From Odontesthes bonariensis (taxonomy: Eukaryota; Chordata; Actinopteri; Atheriniformes; Atherinopsidae), in the NCBI RefSeq assembly GCF_027942865.1, contig NC_134528.1, positions 11,746,086 to 11,810,085 of the forward strand: a stretch of 64,000 nt of DNA, read 5' to 3'. The stretch's first letter is position 1. Every line of letters begins with the position of its first letter. Below, in pieces: positions 10,060-23,800 of the stretch. The position numbers were made by a program, and so were the translations under genes. The notes under the pieces are model-generated. The model was given only the letters and a program-made list of their open reading frames with translations. It searched no databases and was not told where the DNA came from.

Positions 10060-13000
10060 CACTGCTTCCAGCATTAATTTTGTCCCTGAGAATCCATTTG
10101 TTAAGAAAATTGAAATTTATGAGTAAAAATAACATTGCACCATGTTCTCTGAATGGCATTCTTGTTCCTGTATGCACATTTCTCAAAGCCTTATTTCCCA
10201 TTTCCTTTATGCGTCCACTTTTTCTTCAGTTAATGTATTGCAGACCTGGAGATATCCAAGCAATTTCCTATTTTTAACGTGTGATGGATACATGCTTGAT
10301 ACACTCTAAGCTATAATCATCAGTATATAGTGCTATAGTGCAAACGGCTGGTATTCTTTGAAGTTCTCAATGCATTTTTGTACTTTTTGTGCGATGATAA
10401 GGCAGAGTCACATGATGCCCTGCCTCTAAAAACTTGTAACTAGTGGCCTCTTCATCTGATTTGGCCTTTTGAGGTAGTTGCAGTAAGATGACCGTCCCAA
10501 ACACAGGCAAGGAAATCAGAGAGCCAGTGATGATTGCAGTGCAGTTTGATGATGGGTTTCACTGCTGAGTGCCATGCAGATGAATGGAGGAAAAGCAAAG
10601 TGAGAATAAGAATGAGGTAAATATATCTGATACTCAGAGGTGGCAGAGCCTCACCAGAAAAAATATTTTTCTTCCCCCGGGCCCAACTCTGTATCTGGCA
10701 AGGTAATAGATTTTCTCTTCCCCATATCCATAAAGGACCTCTTGCTTGTCTGGATGATGACTCGAGCTCTTTGCCTTGCGAGACCTTCCCAGAGGCATTT
10801 AGCTTCATTCATCATAGTGGTGAGGATCATAACACCACACACAGTTCTGCCTAACCCAGGTACATTCAGCACAGTTACATGCACAGTTAAGCTGAATTCA
10901 AGTTATATCTCAAATTGGCCATTAATTGTACTACTCTCCTTTGTCCCAGTACATGTGCACGGAAAGGGAGTTGATTTATTAAACCAAGTACTGAATGTTC
11001 AATGATGTGGACCATCTGAGAAAATTATATTTTACCACTTCTGTCAGTGAGGGAGATCTACATCCGCCTAAGTATAGCCAGAATCACTGCAGCCATGTTG
11101 CCTTTCAGTTACTTTATTGGGGATTTTGTCAGATGCTGCTGTGGTTATAAAATCAGGATTTTATGAGAGCAAAACAAGACTGATAAGAGAGAGAAGTTGA
11201 CATATAGTCTAAATGGGTGGATTTCAGTTACAATTCCTGGTGTGTTTAATTGTCTGACAAAAGAAACAGAAAAATATGTGACTGAGACCAGATTTATTTG
11301 GATTTCAGCTACGTCAATATAGACTTATCTTTACTATTTTTACCAAAATAATGCACACTACCCCTTCTGGTTATTATTTTTTGCTACCGTCTTTCTTTTT
11401 TGTGTACAGGATAAGAACTATGGAGCATTTCAGTTAGGCCAGTGTGTTTACATGTATGTTAAATGCCTAGTTTTGGTCACGCTAACACAAAAAAATCTTT
11501 ATATTTGCTCAAATCTTTTTTTTTTTTAGTGTAATGTAAATGTTTTTACTGAGAAGAGCCAGTATCGGTAGTTCACACATCTGATAAGGATGCCCCCCCT
11601 CGGTGTCTCCCTTTAAAGGTCTACCAGGCATAGCCATTTTGGTGGAGACCCCGGGGATGAACCAGGACTTGCTGTGGGGATGGATAGATTGGTTAGATAT
11701 GAAGAAGTTGAACAACAAAGGAAATATTTCTGCAGTTGTGAAACAGGTACTCTAAAACCTTTACTATATTCAGAAATGTCAAACTGAGCCATGGTTTTAG
11801 TCTACTGTCAAATACTGTGTTACCATACCAGAGCTTTTATGTGCCTATTGTTTAGTTTACAATGATTGAACTTGCTGTCATTGGACCATTATTGTGACAC
11901 AGAAATTGTTCTCATTTTTTCCACCAAGGAATTAAAAATATCAATCTGCTGATGCCACAAAAAAAAAAACAAGTCAAGGAATCAATAAAGTCAGCCATTA
12001 ATGTTCTTTGTGCCACGAATGTGGTCCCAGAAATGTCAAATGACTTTGTGTTCACATTAAATTTTAAAGATAATAAAGGCTTTGATAATACACTTCATAT
12101 GTGTTTTTTTATTTTCATACCGTCTCCCGCATCCACGCTGAGTCATCACAGCCCACTTGAACATCCCTCAGTAACAATGGATCCTTTTGTTGGTGCTCTT
12201 TCAGCAAACAGGAGACATGAGACTACTATCATAACATGTTTGTGACACAGCACTCCAACTGTTAATGAAGCACACAGTGAAGGAAAAAAAAAAGTGGGGT
12301 AAAAGGAGAGTCAAAATGCAGGAAGCAAGTGGGATGTGAGGAGGATGGGTGTGAGAAGAAAGCTGTTAACTGGAGGATGGGTGCGACTTATCAGAAGAAA
12401 ATTGAAAATCAATCCTTTTTTACTGAAAGGAATCCCTGTGTGAGAAAGCTGTTTGCATCTTGAAATAATCAATCCAGTCCAGCGACCATCTCAATCTGAA
12501 GGGCGAATCAGTGTATGGAAAGTTTCAACATGATTTCACAACAGATTATTTAGAAGTTTCAATTAGTGTAAGAGAGAGAAAAAAACCACAGAATCTTCCA
12601 GCACACAAACCCCTGGTGGATCAAAAGAACCTGAATATTTTTCTCGTGGTGGCTCTCAGAAAAGCCAAACCCTCTTTCTTACCTGACCAAGTAATAATCA
12701 CTGGCAAGATTGCCTATACTGATTTCATGTGAACTCATGAGCGAGAGACAAGTTTTCTAAATTCTTTTTTTCTTTCTTCCTCTTCCATGTGGCCCTGCTC
12801 AGTATGACAACCGAGAGAGTGGAAAGTGTTTTTGTCTTACAGACTGGAACATTAACATATCGTGACAGCCAGCAGCTCATCGAATAACATGTTTGAATGT
12901 CTACGACAGGTTATATGGTTTACCTGCACAACAGCTAATTCTTTCATAAAATGCTTTCATTGAACAAAATGTACAAAATGTTTGGGTCCTAACTGGAATG

Positions 13001-13740
13001 ATGAGCTAAATAAGTAGCAACGTCGGGGAATATTCTATCTCCCTGCATCCCTGTTGTTTAAATCCCATCGGATTGGAGCTTATGACACAATTATTCACTG
13101 TTTCTCAAAGAACAACTTTTTTATAAATTTTCCTGCCGCTGGTAAATTATGTGAGAAGATAAAAACCAACAATTAATCAGTCCCACAGTGTTTGTGTGTA
13201 GCCAGCTGCAGCTTCCATAAAGGCATAGACTGAAGTGAAGTGAAGACATGCTAATGATATTCATCTCTGAGTCAGTGAGCTTTTGTTCTTTTTTTCAACT
13301 GTTTGATGATTTGCTTTCCCCTTATGATTTGATGACGAGGTGAGGTTAGAACTGGGGAATAAAGGAAAGTTTCTGTTTAAGATGTGGAGTGATGTCTCAA
13401 AATAACAAGACAAGCTGCCTTGAAGCTGCAGTCTTTGGTGTTATTCCAGTTGCAATTATGCAGTTTGGGTCAAGTTCTATTGCTTTTAAACGTGTAAGTA
13501 AAAGGCGTAAAAATTTAAATCAGAAACAAGGAAATTGGATCAGTTGTAAGCATGCTTACTGCTCGTAGATTTTAGCATTATAACGAGCTTAGATGACTAA
13601 CATGACCAATATTAATCAGTTGAATCAAACCAAATATTTACTAGTTAAATATATCTGCTGATGGATTTTGAGTTTGAACCAAAGAGGTGGACTGAACAAA
13701 AACACTGAATTATCATCACCACACAGTTAGGATGCCTTAC
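10060..13740. other. Gene-poor intergenic DNA
   Basis: About 3.7 kb with only short open frames of unlikely composition. I recognise no gene, RNA or complete repeat. Confidence 0.4.
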
Positions 13741-13748
13741 TTTGGACT

Positions 13749-13802
13749 TTGGATCGCCTTGTTGCTGAAAAGTGCTATATAAATCAATTTCACTTCACTT
13801 AC
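13749..13802 (-). repeat. Dispersed teleost repeat tail
   Basis: The stretch GATCGCCTTGTTGCTGAAAA followed by GTGCTATATAAAT and CACTTCACTT is the reverse complement of a segment at 46809-46871. Such GAAGTGAAATTTATTTATATAG tails recur in fish genomes at the ends of SINE/LINE-like repeats. Only the conserved end is preserved. Confidence 0.6.
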
Positions 13803-15690
13803 CATAGCCAAAATAAATAATTATATTGAAGTAAATCTCAACCAGGCAACCGTGCAAATATTGTTATCTTCTGTAATATAAAGCTGAATTAACTGATCTC
13901 GCTAACATTTTGTCTTTTATCATTGATTTTGGGTCATGTTTCTGGTTTCCAGATCAAACTTAAAGCCAATGCTCATTTAATTTTGGTTGAATTTCTTCCT
14001 CTTTCTAAGAAAAATGTCTCTTTCATTACTTTGACCCTCTATAACAGCTAGTTATGCGAGTCTGATTAATGTTGCCAGGCTTGTAGTTTTAATCCTAACA
14101 CTGAGATCAGCTGCCTGCTGTTGCTGGAAGCAGTTCGTATGAGCTGAGACTGAACCGGGCATTTAATATGCAGGTTGTGATCTAGAAGAGGCACGCAGAC
14201 CTGCATGTAGATTTTTAATTCTCTGTTGTCAGCCACATTAGCAATCTTGTCAACGCATCCCTTAAAAGCAGCGATTCATATTAGTTTAATTTGGACACTA
14301 TCCACCACAGAGAAAAAAAAAAGATCCAGGTTTACTAGTTTCTTTCTCCTCAGTATAAATCTGCAAAAAAGTAAACACAAGCAAACAACAACTGCCTTTC
14401 AGAAAAGGCTGAGAGTGGAGGACGGACAGGGAGTGACAAATCACCTCTTCTCACAATGCTCTGCCACAATAGCGCTGCCTGAGAACAAATAATGAATAAA
14501 TAAAGTTCTCTGAGATTGAATGAGGGGGGCAATTTGTGAAGCAGCAGCTATTGTGTGTATGTGTGTGTGAGTGGCCTTGTCTAGAAGATGAAACAACCAC
14601 AAGTGGAATTGAGCATATGAACAAAGCAACCCAAACCAGGTTTCTGTAGACAAAGAACATGAACAAAAATAGAGAACTCAAAAAGACACACACACACACA
14701 TTCGCTAGATGTGACCTGTGTGTCTCATCCTTAGTCTCCTAAGAATAAATATTCACACTGCAATGCAGCTAGAAGTGAAATCAGGGTGAGATTTGGCTCA
14801 GGTCAGGGCGAAATCAGCCTTGTCACAGCCTTTTCTCTCCGGCGGCCACACTTGATAATGATTATCTGTGCTGAAGTGGAAAATAGAAAAAAAGAAAGCA
14901 GAACAAGACCAATGATGCTAACAGCATGAAGTCAGATTGAATTTCGTGAGATGGAAGTAGAGATTGAAGCATGAAAAAAGTGTTGATTGGTGTTGTAAGC
15001 ATATGTAGGCTTCTTGAAGGGATCTCCCTTTTTTTCCTTTTTTTCACATCGGGCTATTTTTCCCAGCTTTTCCCTGGCAACAGTTTTATGAGAGTTCAAG
15101 CGCAGGGGGAGTGGAAAGTTTTTCCCCTGGCTGTGCACTGACCGTCCACAAATCTTAATAAAATCAGAAAATTAATTTCAAACGGCTACAAAGACATTCA
15201 TTTATTTTTTTTGTTGTAATCACTGAAGTTGTATTCGTGTGTCCAGTCTGTCTGCGTCACACATCCTTCAATTACTTTACAACCTGAGACTGCAGTGCAA
15301 AAAAATGTTACTGTCATTGTGGTTGATTGCTGCAAGGGAGAACAAGGGATGTGGGTGGAATGAAAGGAGGAAAATTAATGCCCCTAAAATGAGAGTGAAT
15401 CAATATAGTTGCCTGAGGATGTGAAAAGGTGGAATGAGAATGAGAGCAGGGGTGGGAGGAGGGTGTCGAAATGGAGTTGTAGCAAGATTAATGGCTGTTT
15501 AAAAAGGACCAGTATTCATCAGTAGTCAGCTTCAGGTACAGACTGGCATCAGAGAGGATGTGTGTGAGTGTGTATAAGCTTTCAAGAAAGTTTGTTTTAT
15601 CTTGAACTTTTTTAATAAATAATCTTCGAACCATATAAGTGATTGCTTTACATTTAATTGCAAATGAGGCTTTGTTGCTTATCTTTATTT
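13803..15690. other. Intergenic, nothing recognised
   Basis: AT-rich DNA with a short CA run near 14688-14700. No coding region supported. Confidence 0.4.
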
Positions 15691-15695
15691 GCACT

Positions 15696-15696
<1 letters not shown>

Positions 15697-15734
<38 letters not shown>
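15697..15734. repeat. (CA)n microsatellite
   Basis: About 19 uninterrupted CA units downstream of pigf. Confidence 0.9.
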
Positions 15735-15735
<1 letters not shown>

Positions 15736-15902
15736 GGCGGTGATGCAACAGCACCATCTACAGTTTCGAGCATTTTCAGATTCAATAATTCAGTAAAAAA
15801 TAATAAGAAAAATCCCTGATACTGAGGAGCTTCTAGGTATAAACTCATGTCTTTTAAATCAAATAAATCCACAGTAAATGCACACTTTTAATTTAGTATC
15901 GT

Positions 15903-15908
15903 TTTATT
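15903..15908 (-). terminator. Candidate poly(A) signal, pigf
   Basis: AATAAA on the minus strand, 180 bp beyond the pigf stop codon. Confidence 0.55.
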
Positions 15909-16087
15909 TGTGTCAAAAATACTAGGTTAAGCTATCACTTGTACAAAAAAATGTCTCGTCTTGTTCCAAAATCATTTACAGACAGCAAACAGCTCAAACA
16001 CCCTCAATAAATAATCAGCAAAAAGACAATTTAAGACCTGATGGACACCTTTACACAAACACAGATATAAAACCGCATGTCTTTCTA

Positions 16088-19000
16088 TCACTTGCACTTG
16101 TACGTGAGCTGTTTGCGATGATAGTGGATCCACCCTGGAGCAGCAACAAGCCCGGTTAGGTAGCCAATAATGGCGCCCAGACTGCAGGAAACAGGCCAAA
16201 CCTATGAGAAGAAGACAAGTGTTCGTTCACTGACACTGAAAATGATGAAACACCCGGACGTCGCTCTGACAAATGCCGAATTATCTTCGCCACGAGCATG
16301 TCCCCACTCGAGTATTTAATTCTTTTAAAGAGGGTTCTCTGGTGGAAAAATGCAACAGTGTTATGTGTGTGAGTTATGTTCTAACTAGCACTATTTTGCA
16401 TCTCCCCACTGAGTCATTTCACAGAGAATCCCCCATGCAGTAACAATTTTCATGTATTCTTTTATGCCATAAAATATCAAAACGATTAAAAGAAGATGAA
16501 ACAATTATTGTGGAGTGTACGAATCTAAATCAGGTACAATTAAATGAACGACAAAGTGCAGCTTAAAGTTTCATGCTGTCACTATGATACTTTCCAATGT
16601 ACTGACAGCGTTCTTTTTTTTCCAATGCTTGTGCAGCTGTCACAATCTCTCCTCGACAGCTTCTCGCTCTGCTATAGAAAGACTATTTCAGCACCTGACT
16701 TGGTTTCACATGAACACACTGTCTTTAAGTCTTTAAAAAAAAAAAAGGTGTTTGAACTGATATTTTATAGTCCACAGTTTAAAAAGCACTGATTTTGCAA
16801 ATGATGACATCACAAAGACTGCATTAGGCTTAAAGGGTCCCCTCACATAAAGTCTGTGCATTTTAATGAATATATCTCTCCTGCAAGACAACTTCACAGA
16901 AAAATAAGAGTTTAGGATATGATGATCCATTTTGTTTTTGGACAGAGGCCCAACGTTAGGACATCCTGCTCGACACATTTGAATCTATGTGAGAATTTTC
17001 CATGTGTGCTGCTGACCTGCCACGGTCTGTCCCAGTCCAGAGGTATCGGGAAGGCCCCCAACCAGGCACCTATCAGTGTGCAGGCCACTGTAATCTGCAG
17101 ACCGGTATCCCACACGGACATCGCTCTGAGGATGAAGAAAGAGCAAAAGAAAGGTGTGATATGCAAATGTAACAGTGGGGCAGAAGGCAGGTTTTTTTTG
17201 CTTATGCCTACCCATGTCGACTGAACACTCTTATCCAGGCCTGGACGTGTGGGCCAAGAACACAGAGACACCTCAGGGTGGTCAGGGAGGACAGCAGCAC
17301 AGCAAGTGAAAACGTCTCTAAGGCAGATCTGAAAATGTAAGAAATTTTCCTGTGTCAGCGACAGGTAAAAGTTTTGGCCCAGCATACAGGAAAAAAATAG
17401 CACTCTTTTAATTACAAGGTCAAAAATGTAATTGACTAAACAGAACAAATAGACATATGTCATGAAAAAAAAACGTGTACATTTTCATGCGTACATACTT
17501 CAGTTTTCCATTCATTTACTCATTACATGTGATACTTTTCTGGTACATCAGCTGCTACTGTGGTGATTTGATCCGGGCACGCAAACAAACGGAAACAAAT
17601 CATCCTCCACTGCCCTCTTTACTGCCACTTTCTCTTTTTTACACACACACACACGCACACAGGTATAATATAAAGGGGAAATACTGGCTACTCACTCAAT
17701 CAGCGGGGCTCCATAGAGAACAACCACAGTGTGGAAGAACAGGCATGACAGGAAAAAGTACACACATGAACGACACAGCCTCGACAGCTGAGGAAAGAGA
17801 GACGAAGGTCGTTAAAAGATAAACTATCAAGATAAAAACTAAGTGAGAGCAAACACTGAGGCCTTTGGGAGCAAGACATCAATGTTTGTTTGGGCTCAAA
17901 ACCTTAATGAACTAGAGAAATGATCTTGGTCTGATGAAAGTAGTTGAACAAGCAAACTCCATCTATTTCTATACAAATCAGAACAATAAGAATACTTGAT
18001 TCAGTATAATGAAGTGCTGTACTCCTGCAGCGCTGTTCTTGTATTCTGAACTCTTACATTGATACGATCTTTGCTCCACATCTCATGATATAATGATAAT
18101 GAACCAACGGGTGGGATGATAACCAATAATGCATTCTAGGAGATCATATGAATCTTAATACGTCACATTTTAAGAAAAAACAATCATCACACAAGAAATT
18201 TAAATCCTATAAGAAGAGCCATCTCACATCTTATGACCCGTCAGTTTTATATTTTGGCTCCGTTAGGCGGAGGGTGGGGAAGTGGGAGAACTTCTTCACT
18301 GGAAACGACTGGATTAAGCATCTAAACTGTGTATAAAGCATTTAAAACTAGCTCCACCCCAACATCCTTCTATATTAAAACAGTATTAACACACTTATAA
18401 TAAATGACATCAGCCCTAAGGCTCATTTCTTTGCACCAATACATTTGCTTTTGTTACTTTTCATTTATGGTATTTTTGCGTTTTTTTCTAAAGTAAGCTT
18501 TCGATTGGACTTTTACTTCATTTTGAAGGTCAAACATATGACCTTAGACAAGTAACGCATGTTGCCCTTCAAGCCGCTCATAGACATTATATTCTCCAGA
18601 AAAGCAGAGCAATTTGGTCTTCTTCCTGTTTTTGTAGGTGGATTTCTAGCAGAGGAACGCGGTTTACCCCGTGGGAGTAAACCTGGAACTCTGAACTACA
18701 TGACAGGGATTTTTAAATCCTCTAACATGGACATGCAGCTGGACTGACAGCAACAACACAAACAACATGAGCAGGGATTATAAAACAGATAAAAACATGT
18801 GCTCCCTGCTAAGAATATCTCACCACTAAATCTTTACGTGGCAAACGTTGAGGTTTTAGACATTGTGCACTGAATTTTAAACTTTATCCGTTTGTTTGTA
18901 GACTGCCTCTTTGTAACTTGAGTGCATTTCAAATCGAAGCTATAATTCAGTAATAATTTCTATATAGATTTCTTTACATTAATATTAAATCACTATTTTT

Positions 19001-19611
19001 TTCATTTTATTATTGACTCTTGCTGCTGTAACAAGTCCCTCTATGGGGATAAATTACACCTCATCTCATCTTATGCAGAAGTACTCTGGTGGGTAAATAT
19101 TCTTAAATATTATGCTCAATGTTTTCATTGCTCGCTCACTCACTCTTCCTGTGAGTGAGTTTTTATCTTAAGAAGTTAACATGGGAACAACTAAATCTAT
19201 CTATCTATCAAAGTGAGCTCACACCTTTTTTCAATTTACTGTCATTAAAATATCCTTGGTTTTTAGAAAGGTAAACATTAATCGAGACAAAGCTACACAC
19301 ACCATACAGTAATAAAGGGATAAACTTTTAACTTGACAACCACAACAAGCATCCACGTTATTTGGGACATTATCTCTCGGTACCTTGTATCCCAGTGTGT
19401 GCTTCTTTGAGGGCGGTGTGATGCCGAGCAGCCAGAAGACGGCGACACTGACCGTTGTCACCGCACCGGACACGGAGTAGATCCACAGCAGGTGCGTGCC
19501 GTACACCGAGAAGCCTGGCACGAACACCGCAGGTAAGACGGTGGCCATGAACACCGAGGCGGCGATGATGGCGTGAGTGGACGCCATGGCTCTGATTTCA
19601 CGGCCCCACAT
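16088..19611 (-). CDS. pigf: pigf, GPI ethanolamine-phosphate transferase partner
   Basis: PIG-F is a multi-spanning ER membrane protein that binds and stabilises PIGO and PIGG, which add ethanolamine phosphate to GPI anchors. Coding exons in gene order: 19384-19611, 17696-17787, 17212-17328, 17017-17125, 16088-16201 (228, 92, 117, 109, 114 nt). They join in phase to 219 aa, the length I remember for human PIGF. Diagnostic stretches are VVVLYGAPLIE, then ALETFSLAVLLSS, AWLGAFPIPLDWDRPWQ and the end HYHRKQLTYKCK, all close to human. The protein is mostly hydrophobic helices with a basic C-terminus. I chose the upstream ATG (MWGREIRAM) because it puts the TH pair at residues 12-13, as in human. 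A second in-frame Met is at residue 9. cript is divergent next door, as in mammals. Confidence 0.96.
17788..19383 (-). other. pigf intron 1
   Basis: A 1.6-kb AT-rich intron with a small hairpin near 19136-19160 (CTCACTCA/TGAGTGAG) and an ATCT run near 19196-19208. No other feature recognised. Confidence 0.7.
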
Positions 19612-20870
19612 GTTGACAGCTTCCCCTATCTACAACTAGAGACTGACGCAGCGGACGAAATCACAGTCAAACGATTTAAAAGTTAACGTAATAGCAGAGG
19701 TGAGTAGTGAGTTGAATCCATTGATGAGTCTCTCCGCCGCGTTTCCGTAAACACGGAAGAACTTCCGGTGGAGCTTCGCAATAAAGGTCCAGTAAACGCA
19801 AACTCAGTTCACAGGGGGGAGAGCAGTGAAACATAACAAGAACGATGTTGTTTTAAAAGACAATATATACAGACAGCCTTTAAAATAACAAGTAGACATT
19901 AGTTACTGCCATTTAAAAAGAGGTGAGTCATTATAAAAGTCCAAATTGTAAAACTGCTAAATTCCCATGTTAAATTAACTCTGTTAACTCTGACTGTTTA
20001 AACGGACACATATTACTTCCCCAGTGTTAAATTTACACTCGCTGTGTTAATTTAACATTAACAGTTTGAATTCTGCTGTGATGTGCGGCTATATAATTGC
20101 TTTTCAATTGATTTTTAGTGTTTGATCACTGTGATATATTTTCAAGCCTTAAATCCTAATACGTATATCATGAGAAAGATCACAGAAAATTTCAGAACAT
20201 TATTCTAATACCTTTGCTACTTAAATACAAGAAAAATGTTCATGCAAACTGTAATTGGATATAGCAAAAGCGTGTTTATGAGAAACAGGCTGTAAGAACA
20301 AAAAAAGATTTCATAGTCTAACAGTTTATGCCAAAAATATCAAAAGTTATATTTGATGTAAGTCCAATTTGTGTAGTGGGAATTTCCACAATGATAAAAA
20401 GAGCTAACTCAATAAATAAAAAAATAAAAAAATTAAAAAATAATCATCATCTGTCCGTCATGTAGCTTAAAATCTTTATAATGATTCGCTGGTATGTGAA
20501 ATGTAAAATATATATATTTTTATATGCATCTGAAATCACTATTTTATTTAGTAGATTTTAAGTTTCTCCAACACAGTATAAAAACTAGTTTCTTATTGCC
20601 CATCCGTATTGGACAAATATTTTGAAAAATTATTACACGCAAAAAAAAAGGAAGCATTCATTTACTGCAACGTTTGTGCAAATGATGTGTGCGTCTTAAC
20701 CAATCATTGAACGCGTTACTGGGACCAGTGATGAGCCGTTGCAGGCTAAACCAATTACATTTGTGCTTTGAAATGTCAGAAACGACCGGAAGTTTACATT
20801 AACTGAGCAAGCTACAGCTAGCTGACCATTTCTTTTCAATTTTAACAGCGTAAATAAACACAGCAGAAAG
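19612..20870. promoter_or_regulatory. pigf-cript divergent intergenic region
   Basis: The 1.26-kb gap between the two ATGs must hold both promoters. Each gene has its own ETS-type motif: CACCGGAAGT (minus strand, 19761-19770), 150 bp before the pigf ATG, and ACCGGAAGT (20785-20793), 78 bp before the cript ATG. Between them lies AT-rich DNA containing TGTTAA-rich stretches at about 19970-20065. No TATA box was seen near either start, fitting housekeeping genes. Confidence 0.55.
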
Positions 20871-23800
20871 ATGGTTTGTGAGAAATGTACGTATGACTCT
20901 CTGAACATTGAACTTATTTAATTTATTAATTCTAATAAACGTTGCCGCTGTCAGTGAAGGTTTGGAAGTCTTTGTGGCTGGCTAACGTGTGAAGTTCGCA
21001 ATCTGTTTTGTTGTTCTTGTCGTTGTACCCACTTTGTTAGCTAAGCATAACATTTTTGTCCATAAATGTTGTTTTACTTACCGTTTCAGGTGAGAAGAAG
21101 CTCGGAAAGGTCATCACACCAGACACATGGAAGGATGGAGCACGGAATACAACTGGTAAGCTGAGGGGGCCACAGATTCAGGGAAAATGGTCAACATTGC
21201 AACAATGGAAATTAATTCGAACGACAAAGTGAATATGAAACTAAACAACCGGTGTATTTTGTTTGTCTAGTTCATTTAATTATATCTATTAACTTTTCAA
21301 ACTTATAGGGCTGATCTTACTTTGTTTGCAGCCTTTACACATGAGGGAGTAAATAATTGTATAATCCTGAACTGATCAGCATGACAAAGGCTAGAAGTTT
21401 TTCTTTGTTAAAGAATGCTCTTTGCGGAATATTTTGATTGTTTGTGCAGAAGACTGCAGCTGGGGCTTAATTTCCTAGGGGAGGTAGGCCAAGATCATTA
21501 TTAAATATTCAGTTTGAGCATTTCTGGTATTCTGAAAAGCAGGCTTGTCAACTATGAGAGTATTAAGGATAAAATATTACAAACCCAGAGATGTTTTTTT
21601 CATGCATGTAACTCAAATCAGGTTTGCCTTTTTGTTTTCTCTGCATATGGACTTCTACCTTTAGAGAGATGACCTAGGGAGCCAAAGGGTGATTGCTTAA
21701 CTCCAGTGCTAAAGATTAGTTTCCTGATAACAGACAGAATTATCAACTAATTTTGCTCTGTATGCAGAATCAGTATATCTGATGGACTGCACAAATTTAA
21801 GTGTTTACATCCAGGCAAAAAAGATTAATGCAATAAAAAGCAAAGAGTTGCTTAAACAAATGCTTAAACACCTAGCAGTCAGTTTTCTGACTGTATGGTC
21901 AAATGGCTTCTCATGGTTTTTCTTTTATAGTTTTATGTTAAGGAACATTCAGACAAAAGACACATTTCTGTTATGTAACAGGTTATGTTACATTCAGAGG
22001 ATCCAAGACATCATATTAAGCCCCAAATTGTAGTGTTGCCCTCAGTTGTCATTAATTTGATACAGAAACATCAGTGTCATTTCCTCCATGCGGCTATGAC
22101 TTGCGTGTGTGTGTTGCTTTTTTAAAAATGTTTTTACATGTTATATGCAAGTTCTCCTTTCTTTGTCTTTAATGTGTTAAGCAGTTAAATCACTGTTTAG
22201 CGTAAATGAATTACCTTCTATTTTAAATTTTTGGATTATATCATCGTACATGTAATGTTACACAGATGATAAAATTTAATGGAATTTTAAAAACAATTTT
22301 TTTTTTTTTTTATCTTAGAAGGTGGAGGGCGTAAGCTTAATGAGAACAAGATGTTGACTTCTAAGAAAGCCAGGTGAGTATCCTCTAATCTAAACAAGCT
22401 CACACAAAAGTTTTTCATAATCTGCTTTCTCTGATGATTAAGCATTATCATTTGAAATAACTAATGTATTGGCAGTGCTGTGCTCTAGTTATGGACGTGC
22501 TATGCTTATTCTTCTCAGGTTTGACCCTTACAGCAAGACAGGCTTTGCTATCTGCAGGATCTGCAAAAGCTCGGTTCATCAGGCAGGATCGCACTACTGC
22601 CAAGGCTGTGCTTACAAGAAAGGTATAATCTCACGCACACCGTGCTGAAATCCTGATGAGTTCCGTTTTCTTTTAAAATATGAGGATGTAACTTTCGCCC
22701 CTCTACATAAGAATTGCAGGTGTTTATAGTATAAAGTAGATATTTTATTGGCAAAAGTTATCCGTCTTGCTCTGCAATCTTTTCATTGACCGACATTAGC
22801 CTTGTTTGTGTGGCGGATCCTCTCAATGAAGAACAGCAGGACAGAGTAAGCTTGACATTGTTTTGTATTGAATGGGGCAACAGCAGGAAGATTGCTATTT
22901 AATAAAGTGCCAGAAGGTAATGGCCAAACTTATTGGACCTAATTGGCTGCTCATGGTTGATTCACAGCTCATATTAATGCAGGGCTGAATTCACCTGACA
23001 GTATTTCTAATTTTCATACATGTGCTCACTATTTTCTGCTGCTTGTTGACTTAAGTGATTGAGTTCAAGCTTTAAGGTCTTTATTCCCTCTTTGTCACAT
23101 GTTCAGTTGAGTCGACATTGATGTAATTTCATTTGCAAGCTGTGCAGGGTTTATTGCTGCCCCATCATTCAGCTTTTGAGTCAGCTGTTTAGATGTTTTC
23201 ACCTTTCTTTGCATCATAGTGTCAAAATCAAAGTCTGTTGCAGTCTCGCATGAGTAAACTGAGGATGTGCAGACAGAATGAAGAGCTTCTCTGATAACTT
23301 TGTTTGACTTTAGTATGGTGCAAGGTCTGTGTAGTATTTAGAGGGAATGATGAAATCCAAATAATAGTACATCTCAGTGAACCATCTTGATTACAGGAAA
23401 TGAGGCCAGATAAAGCTGCAATGGCCACATACAATAAACAATATATAGAAATTAACAGTAGGTCTAAGTGCAGTGTGTGATGACCACGATTTCAGATGGT
23501 TCAGCAAACAGCAATAATTTCTGTGGGACAAACATTCCCTAAGTTTAGTACTATAGAGTTTTCTATTAGAAAGGCCAGATTTCAGGCTTGGATTACCCTC
23601 TGAAATAGCTGGATTTATCAGAATCAGAAACAGCTTTATTGGCCAGGCTTATAGGTTGGGATGAGGTGAAGCAGACAGTGGTCTGAGAGTCCTAGAGCTG
23701 CCCGTGAAACGGCGCGGTAGGCATCTTTTAAAACAGTGTAACAGTGGTCCAAAGTGTTTTTTTCCCCGGTGGGAATCTTGATATGCTGTCTGTATTTAGG

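Noticed and set aside
10452-10808. 118-aa minus-strand open frame
   Set aside because: No domain, no codon-use signal and no splice context. It is probably chance.
16912-17463. 183-aa minus-strand open frame
   Set aside because: It is pigf exons read through introns in mixed frames. The spliced pigf model explains it.
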